From: Clostridia bacterium
GTDB lineage: Bacteria; Bacillota; Clostridia; Christensenellales; Aristaeellaceae
NCBI GenBank assembly: GCA_024404275.1
Contig: JAKSQG010000046.1
Coordinates: 1-11,187 of the forward strand
Reading direction: 5' to 3'
Length of the DNA stretch: 11,187 bases
In this document: one piece after another, positions 6,639 through 11,187 of the stretch
Numbering within the stretch: position 1 is the first letter of the stretch
Layout: every line of letters begins with the position of its first letter
The notes under the pieces: generated by a model
What the model was told of the DNA's origin: nothing
The model's database searches: none
What the model saw: only the letters and a program-made list of their open reading frames with translations
Program-made: the position numbers and the translations under genes

Positions 6639-7766
6639 ATGGCTGAAAGCCGCAAGGACGAAATCATCCGCCTGCAGAATGAAATCATCCAGTCCATGGC
6701 CAAGAGCAATCTGCGCTCTGTCTACAATGATTTCTTCGGTGTTCCCAAAGCGCCCGATGTGCCCGCTCCCGCTGCTCCCGAAAAGAGCAGCACCTCTGCC
6801 AAAGCACCCGAGGCGACCGCCACCTCCGATGGCAACGGTCGTGCTGAAACGGACGCCAAAGCGCAGGAGAATCCGCCCGAGAAGCTGGAGGACCTGCTCA
6901 AGGAGCTGAACGGCTACATCGGCCTTGATACCGTCAAGGAAGAGATCGACACGCTGGTCCATTGGGTCCAGATCGACAAAAAGCGCCGTGAGCACGGCCT
7001 GCCGCAAAACGACCTCTCCCTGCACATGGTGTTCAGCGGCAACCCCGGTACCGGCAAGACCACCATCGCACGCATCCTCTCCCGCATCTTCCATTCCCTG
7101 GGCATTCTGTCCAAGGGGCAGCTGGTGGAAGTGGACCGCGGCGACCTCGTCGCCGGCTATGTCGGCCAGACGGCCATCAAGACCAAAGACGCCATCAACA
7201 AGGCCATGGGCGGCGTGCTCTTCATTGACGAGGCCTACGCCCTGACCAACCGCGGCGAGAACGACTACGGCACCGAGGCGGTAGATACCCTGCTCAAGGC
7301 CATGGAGGATCACCGTGATGACCTCATCGTCATCGTGGCGGGCTACATCGAGCCCATGGAAGAGTTCATCCATTCCAACCCCGGTCTGGAAAGCCGCTTC
7401 AACCGCTATATCGACTTCCCGGATTACACACTGGACGAGATGATGGCCATCTTCGATATGCGCTGCAGCAAAGCCGGCTACACCATGGATGACGAAGCCC
7501 GCTGTGCCGCCCGCGCCGTCATCGCCCGTGAAAGCACTGCCGATGTCAAGGGCTTCGGCAACGCCCGCGGCGTGCGCAACCTGTTTGAGACTTCCATCGC
7601 CCGTCAGGCGGACCGTCTTGGCGAGACCGAGGGCGAGCTGACCCGTGAAATGCTCATGGCGCTCCTGCCCGAGGATATCACCGGTGAAAAGCCCGCCCCC
7701 GCCGCGGAGGATGCTCCGAACGAAGAAGCCATTGCCCCCGCCGAAGAGAGCGCCCCGCAGGAATAA
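6639..7766 (+). CDS. CbxX/CfxQ (SpoVK-like) AAA+ ATPase
   Basis: Predicted 375 aa. It is a single AAA+ module with a helical N-terminus (1-35), an Ala/Pro/Ser linker (about 40-85), and the ATPase core from about 88 to 350. Walker A is GNPGTGKTT at 134-142, Walker B is VLFIDEA at 193-199, and the NPGLESRFNR segment with R253 supplies the likely arginine finger. The core resembles the CbxX/CfxQ family, which includes Rubisco activase CbbX, sporulation protein SpoVK and type VII-associated ATPases. No Rubisco or secretion genes are present, so the substrate is unknown. The last 25 or so residues form a Pro/Ala/Glu tail that resembles the RicT tail. AAGAAGG at 6624-6630 lies 8 nt before the ATG. 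It follows ricT by 33 nt, where B. subtilis has yabA, and it is the last gene before a terminator. Confidence 0.92.
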   Translation: MAESRKDEIIRLQNEIIQSMAKSNLRSVYNDFFGVPKAPDVPAPAAPEKSSTSAKAPEATATSDGNGRAETDAKAQENPPEKLEDLLKELNGYIGLDTVKEEIDTLVHWVQIDKKRREHGLPQNDLSLHMVFSGNPGTGKTTIARILSRIFHSLGILSKGQLVEVDRGDLVAGYVGQTAIKTKDAINKAMGGVLFIDEAYALTNRGENDYGTEAVDTLLKAMEDHRDDLIVIVAGYIEPMEEFIHSNPGLESRFNRYIDFPDYTLDEMMAIFDMRCSKAGYTMDDEARCAARAVIARESTADVKGFGNARGVRNLFETSIARQADRLGETEGELTREMLMALLPEDITGEKPAPAAEDAPNEEAIAPAEESAPQE

Positions 7767-7786
7767 CTTCATCACTGCCTCTTTTC

Positions 7787-7812
7787 AAAGTGCCGTTCGC
7801 GGCACTTTTTTT
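7787..7812 (+). terminator. Intrinsic terminator after the AAA+ ATPase gene
   Basis: A perfect 9-bp stem pairs AAAGTGCCG (7787-7795) with CGGCACTTT (7800-7808), closed by a stable TTCG tetraloop. The T-run extends from 7806 to 7812. It ends the operon that includes glpK, darA, holB, ricT and the ATPase gene. Confidence 0.95.
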
Positions 7813-7827
7813 ACCGTTTGATACAGC

Positions 7828-7843
7828 AAAACACGAACATTAA
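7828..7843 (+). promoter_or_regulatory. PurBox-like sequence upstream of the purine permease
   Basis: AAAACACGAACATTAA contains the CGAACATTA core of the PurBox bound by the Gram-positive purine repressor PurR. It ends about 20 nt upstream of the -35 element, and the downstream gene is a purine transporter, which fits. No convincing inverted second half-site is seen: TTCATAA at 7850-7856 is a poor match, and PurR usually needs two boxes. Matched from memory of the consensus only, and no purR gene is in the window. Confidence 0.35.
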
Positions 7844-7862
7844 TTTTTATTCATAAACGTTA

Positions 7863-7891
7863 TTGACATTAAAGTCCGTACATTATATAAT
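7863..7891 (+). promoter_or_regulatory. Consensus sigma-A promoter for pbuG (and possibly ade)
   Basis: TTGACA at 7863-7868 and TATAAT at 7886-7891 both match the housekeeping consensus fully, with the optimal 17-nt spacer. The surrounding DNA is the most AT-rich part of the window. Transcription should begin near 7898, leaving a leader of about 40 nt before the ATG at 7938. That is too short for a purine riboswitch. Confidence 0.93.
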
Positions 7892-7926
7892 ACCTTTCGT
7901 CACATTTTCCCTATTTTATTGTATTT

Positions 7927-7931
7927 GGAGG
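7927..7931 (+). promoter_or_regulatory. pbuG ribosome binding site
   Basis: GGAGG lies 6 nt before the ATG at 7938. It rules out the longer open frame that begins with a TTG at 7863. That TTG is part of the -35 element and so lies upstream of the transcription start. Confidence 0.9.
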
Positions 7932-7937
7932 CTCTTC

Positions 7938-9266
7938 ATGAAGAAGTTCTTCGACCTGCGGGCGAACGGTACCAATACCCGTACCGAGATCATCGCCGGC
8001 ATCACCACCTTCGCCACCATGGCGTACATTCTGGTAATCCAGTCCAGCTGGATGACCGCTGCCGGCATGAACGGCACCGGCGTTATGCTGGCCACCGCTC
8101 TGATCTCCGGTCTGGCCACCCTGATCATGGGTCTGTATGCCAAAATGCCCTTCGCGCTGGCTCCCGGCATGGGCACCAACGCCATCCTCGCCTTCACTCT
8201 GGTTGCCGGCGGCATCTGCACCTGGCAGCAGGGTCTGACCTGGGTGTTCATCTCCGGCTGCATCTTCGTTCTGCTCTCTGTCTTCAAGATCCGTGAAAAG
8301 GTTGTCGAGTGGATCCCCAAGGTCCTGAAGGTCGGTGTCGGCGCCTCCGTCGGTGCCTTCCTGATCCGCCTGTCCCTGGTCAACGGCAACATGATCTCCG
8401 TCGCCGGCTCCTCCTACGCGCTGAATCTGGAGTTCTCCGATCCCGCCGTGCTGCTGGCCTGGATCGGTCTGGCCATCACCCTGATCCTCTACTTCCTGCG
8501 CATTCACATCAACGGCAAGACCTACCACATCCGCGGCTCTCTGCTGATCTCCATCATCCTGATCACCATCATCGGTATCCCCATGGGCGTGGTCAGCGTT
8601 CCCTCCTCCATCATCACGCAGAACGCCTTCTCCTCCCTGGGCGATGTGGTCTTCAAGCTGGACTTCGCCGGCGCCTTCATCCCCGCCATGTTCGTTTACA
8701 TCCTCATGTTCTTCATGAGTGACTTCTTCTCCACCCTGGGCACCGCTCTGGGCGTGGCCGGCAAGGCCGGTATGCTGGACAAGGACGGCAACCTGCCCGC
8801 CATCGGCCGCATCTTCCTGGTAGACTCCTGCGCCACCGTGGTGGGTGCTGCCTGCGGTCTGACCACCGTGACCACCTATGTTGAGTCCGCTTCCGGCGTG
8901 GAAGCCGGCGGCCGCACCGGTATGACCGCCGTGGTCACCGCCATCTGCTTCTTCCTGAGCATGCTGTTTGCTCCCCTGTTCCTCATGGTGCCCAACGCCG
9001 CCACCGCTCCCGCTCTGATCATCATCGGTATCTCCATGATGCAGACCCTCAAGGATGTGGACTTCAAGAACGTTGAATGGTTCCCCGTCGGCCTCATGCT
9101 GATCGTGTCCATCTTCGGCGGCATCGCCAACGGCATTGCTCTGGGTCTGGTGGCCTACTGCCTCACCCACTATGCCCGCTACCTGTTCACCCCCAGCAAG
9201 GCCAAGTGCCCCAACGTGCTGACCCTGGTCATCACCGTGCTGTGCTGCCTGCAGTTCATCAAGTAA
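7938..9266 (+). CDS. pbuG: NCS2-family (AzgA-like) adenine/guanine/hypoxanthine permease
   Basis: Predicted 442 aa, the family's usual length. It is a polytopic inner-membrane transporter that takes up purine bases, probably by proton symport. It has many hydrophobic segments. AzgA-type hallmarks include the early ITTFATMAYIL segment, the FALAPGMGTNA motif at about 74-84, the conserved MSDFFSTLGTALGVA region in the middle, and TTYVESASGVEAGGRTG in the second half. These separate it from the uracil and xanthine branches of NCS2. The start is set by GGAGG at 7927-7931. It has its own consensus promoter and a terminator downstream. Adenine deaminase immediately follows, so adenine is a likely substrate, but guanine and hypoxanthine cannot be excluded. 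The gene name reflects family membership rather than proven specificity. Confidence 0.92.
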   Translation: MKKFFDLRANGTNTRTEIIAGITTFATMAYILVIQSSWMTAAGMNGTGVMLATALISGLATLIMGLYAKMPFALAPGMGTNAILAFTLVAGGICTWQQGLTWVFISGCIFVLLSVFKIREKVVEWIPKVLKVGVGASVGAFLIRLSLVNGNMISVAGSSYALNLEFSDPAVLLAWIGLAITLILYFLRIHINGKTYHIRGSLLISIILITIIGIPMGVVSVPSSIITQNAFSSLGDVVFKLDFAGAFIPAMFVYILMFFMSDFFSTLGTALGVAGKAGMLDKDGNLPAIGRIFLVDSCATVVGAACGLTTVTTYVESASGVEAGGRTGMTAVVTAICFFLSMLFAPLFLMVPNAATAPALIIIGISMMQTLKDVDFKNVEWFPVGLMLIVSIFGGIANGIALGLVAYCLTHYARYLFTPSKAKCPNVLTLVITVLCCLQFIK

Positions 9267-9279
9267 TTCTTGTCCCCCT

Positions 9280-9306
9280 GGGCCGGGTTCACCCCGGCCC
9301 TTTTTT
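9280..9306 (+). terminator. Intrinsic terminator between pbuG and ade
   Basis: An 8-bp all-GC stem pairs GGGCCGGG (9280-9287) with CCCGGCCC (9293-9300) around a TTCAC loop. Six T's follow at 9301-9306. It has the form of a strong rho-independent terminator, yet it ends only 20 nt before the ade start codon. Confidence 0.92.
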
Positions 9307-9326
9307 AAACGAAAGGAATAAGAATC

Positions 9327-11102
9327 ATGCAGATCATCAAAAACAAGGATCGTTCCCGCCTCATCAAGGCCGCCAAGGGTCTCATCCCCTGCGATGTTTC
9401 CATCGATAACGTTCAGCTGGTCAACGTCCTCACCGGTGAGATCTACCCCGCCGGCGTGGATATTCTGGATGGCGTGGTCGTCCGCGTCCGTGAATCCGGC
9501 CGTCCCTGCACCCCCGCTGCCGCTCAAGCGGTTGACGGTCAGGGCAAGTACCTGCTCCCCGGCTTCATTGATGTCCACATGCACGTTGAATCCACCATGA
9601 TGGTTCCCGAAAACTTCGGCAAGGCCGCCGTGGTATGGGGTACCACCACCGCCGTGACCGACCCCCACGAGATCGCCAACGTCATGGGCGTTGCCGGCGT
9701 CAAGTACATGCTGGATTCCGCCAAGCGTTCTCCCCTGCGCATCTACACCCTGGCTCCCAGCTGCGTGCCCGCTGTGCCCCATCTGGAGGGCGCCGGCGCC
9801 GCCTTCTTTGCCAAGGAAGTGTCCGAACTGCTCGCTGAAGACGGCATGATCGGCGTGGCCGAGGTCATGGATTACATCGGCGTCATCAATGACGATCCCC
9901 GCATGCACGATATCATTCAGGCCGGTCTGGATGTGGATGGCTTCATTCAGGGTCATGCTCCCTGCGTTTCCGGCGATGACCTGTGCGCCTATCTGTGCGG
10001 CGGTCCCGTCAGCGACCACGAAGTGCGCGCCGCGGGCGAGCTGGTCGAAAAGCTGCGTCTGGGCATGCATGCCAACATCAAGTCCTCCTCCCTGTCCGAC
10101 ACCGTGCAGGAGTTCATCAAGGGCGTCAAAAACGTGCCCATCCGCGACAATGTCTCCATCTGCACCGATGACGTACACGCTGCCGACCTGCTCTCCACCG
10201 GCCATATCAGCCACGTGGTGAACGAGTGCGTCAAGGGCGGCATCTCCTCCATGGATGCCATCCGCTTTGCCACCTACAACGCCGCCCGCGAGCTGCGTCT
10301 GGAGGATGGCGGCTGTGTCGCCCCCGGCTATGTGGCCGACCTGCAGATCGTATCTGACCTGACCTTTGCCAACCGCCCCGACATGGTCTTCGTGGCCGGC
10401 AAGATGGTCTCCAAAGATGGCGTGCTGCTCACTGAAAAGGCCGTCAAGGCCATTGAGCCCGGCGTCAACACCGTCAACATTCCGCAGATCACCTCTCCCG
10501 ATGTCTTCGGCATCTCCTCCGATAAGGCTGAAGAAAAGCTGCTGGTCTTCTCCGCCGCCCGCTCCAGCATGCAGCCCGGTCAGAAGCTGGTATACCGCTC
10601 CTTCCCCGTTGAGAATGGCAAGGTCGTCATTCCCGACATCAAGGAGAACCAGTTCATTTCCGTCGTCAACCGTCACGGTTCCGGCGATATGACTACCGTC
10701 ATCTGCTCCGATTTCTGCCTGATGCACGGCTGCGTGGCCTCCACCATCAGCCATGACTCCCACAACATGACCATCGCCTACACCGACCCCAAGGACGCCT
10801 ACGTGGCGGCCAAGGCGCTCGAAAAGATGGGCGGCGGCATGGTGTATGTCGAGAACGGTGAGGTCGTCACTGCCCTGCCCCTGCCTGTGGCCGGTCTGAT
10901 GAGCCCCCTGCCCGTGGATGAGATTGCTCCCGTTATCGCCGCCATGGACGAGGCCGTCATGAAGGCTTCCGATTACCGCAGCCCCATGCTGCTGGCCATC
11001 GCCATCCTCGCCCTGCCCGTGCGCCCCGGCATCATCATTACCGACCGCGGCATCATCCGCGGCGAGACCCTGGAGTTCATCCCCCAGCGTCTCGCGGCTT
11101 AA
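9327..11102 (+). CDS. ade: Adenine deaminase
   Basis: Predicted 591 aa, normal for the family. It hydrolyses adenine to hypoxanthine and ammonia for purine salvage or nitrogen release in the cytoplasm. It is an amidohydrolase with a two-metal site: H84 and H86 in DVHMHVEST, E179 in AEVMDY, H210 in GHAP, H231 in SDHE, and D281 in CTDDVH. The C-terminal adenine-deaminase domain shows RHGSGD, SHDSHN and the LPLPVAGLMSP segment. Two usually well-kept motifs differ: the REGS-type segment after the SDHE helix reads IKSSSLSD (251-258), and TDD-R/K-H reads TDDVH. The metal ligands look complete, so the enzyme is probably active. The likely ribosome binding site AAAGGA (9312-9317) lies 9 nt before the ATG. 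No promoter fits between the upstream terminator and this gene. Confidence 0.95.
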   Translation: MQIIKNKDRSRLIKAAKGLIPCDVSIDNVQLVNVLTGEIYPAGVDILDGVVVRVRESGRPCTPAAAQAVDGQGKYLLPGFIDVHMHVESTMMVPENFGKAAVVWGTTTAVTDPHEIANVMGVAGVKYMLDSAKRSPLRIYTLAPSCVPAVPHLEGAGAAFFAKEVSELLAEDGMIGVAEVMDYIGVINDDPRMHDIIQAGLDVDGFIQGHAPCVSGDDLCAYLCGGPVSDHEVRAAGELVEKLRLGMHANIKSSSLSDTVQEFIKGVKNVPIRDNVSICTDDVHAADLLSTGHISHVVNECVKGGISSMDAIRFATYNAARELRLEDGGCVAPGYVADLQIVSDLTFANRPDMVFVAGKMVSKDGVLLTEKAVKAIEPGVNTVNIPQITSPDVFGISSDKAEEKLLVFSAARSSMQPGQKLVYRSFPVENGKVVIPDIKENQFISVVNRHGSGDMTTVICSDFCLMHGCVASTISHDSHNMTIAYTDPKDAYVAAKALEKMGGGMVYVENGEVVTALPLPVAGLMSPLPVDEIAPVIAAMDEAVMKASDYRSPMLLAIAILALPVRPGIIITDRGIIRGETLEFIPQRLAA

Positions 11103-11126
11103 CGGAGTATAACGGAGATTCGTTGG

Positions 11127-11163
11127 GGCGGGTCCGCTTTTCGTGCCGAAAAGCGTGCCCGCC
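11127..11163 (+). other. Long hairpin downstream of ade, no U-tract
   Basis: An outer 6-bp stem pairs GGCGGG (11127-11132) with CCCGCC (11158-11163). A 2x2 internal loop separates it from an inner 9-bp stem, CGCTTTTCG (11135-11143) with CGAAAAGCG (11147-11155), closed by a TGC loop. No T-run follows, so it is not a standard intrinsic terminator. It could protect the ade mRNA 3' end, act as a terminator without a U-tract, or be a dispersed palindromic repeat. The 85 nt after ade hold no other recognisable feature apart from two nearby copies of AACGGAG (11101-11107 and 11111-11117). Confidence 0.6.
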
Positions 11164-11187
11164 GCAAACCCCACCTGAGGACAGGCA

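Noticed and set aside
5262..7775. An 837-codon open frame on the minus strand opposite holB, ricT and the ATPase gene
   Set aside because: It spans three well-identified sense genes and their junctions, has no domain or ribosome binding site, and has the same GC3-driven composition.
7863..7937. A longer N-terminus for the permease starting at TTG 7863
   Set aside because: That TTG is part of the -35 element, upstream of the expected transcription start; a strong ribosome binding site precedes ATG 7938, and translation from there gives a typical family N-terminus.
7892..7937. A purine riboswitch in the pbuG leader
   Set aside because: Only about 40 nt lie between the expected start and the ATG, without the conserved three-way junction loops.
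7911..11174. A 1087-codon open frame on the minus strand opposite pbuG and ade
   Set aside because: It is Gly/Asp/His/Gln-rich without any recognisable domain, runs across a terminator, and mirrors sense codons. The sense genes nearly avoid TTA, CTA and TCA codons, so the antisense frame has few stops.

Overview
The window is GC-rich and densely coded, with every recognisable gene on the + strand. The best guess for the host is a high-GC member of the Clostridia, in the Oscillospiraceae/Ruminococcaceae range. The reasons are the Firmicutes-specific gene run darA-holB-ricT, Gram-positive AGGAGG-type ribosome binding sites, a Pro/Thr-rich wall-spanning linker in a single-pass membrane protein, and a strong preference for C or G at third codon positions. 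The taxonomic call is inference; no rRNA or other phylogenetic marker is present.

Region 1 (1-2806) holds a membrane-anchored protein. It has an acidic, Pro-rich cytoplasmic N-terminus with repeated T-R-x-x-x-V motifs, one transmembrane helix, a small beta-rich domain, a Pro/Thr linker, and an extracellular PQQ-like beta-propeller. Its 5' end is unclear: coding-like sequence continues upstream of the first ATG but runs into an in-frame TAG at 2-4.

Region 2 (2853-7766) is a tight run of five genes: glycerol kinase (glpK), the cyclic-di-AMP receptor darA/pstA, the DNA polymerase III delta-prime subunit (holB), the Fe-S PSP1-domain protein ricT, and a CbxX/CfxQ-type AAA+ ATPase. Gaps are 18 to 46 nt, or the genes overlap. 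No terminator is visible until 7787-7812, so the run, perhaps together with the propeller gene, may be one transcript. The darA-holB-ricT core matches the known B. subtilis yaaQ-(yaaR)-holB-yaaT order, with yaaR missing and different genes on each side.

Region 3 (7813-11102) is a purine-salvage unit. An AT-rich intergenic stretch carries a full-consensus sigma-A promoter and a PurBox-like sequence. These precede an AzgA-type NCS2 purine permease (pbuG-like) and an adenine deaminase (ade). A strong intrinsic terminator lies between the two genes. Together they would import purine bases and convert adenine to hypoxanthine and ammonia. A long hairpin without a U-tract follows ade.

Most of the window is housekeeping. 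I see no mobile element, CRISPR array, tRNA or rRNA, and no clear new system. The points most worth checking are the 5' end of the propeller gene, the missing HPr-phosphorylation histidine in GlpK, the altered motifs in the adenine deaminase, the terminator inside the purine unit, and the matching acidic tails on RicT and the AAA+ ATPase.
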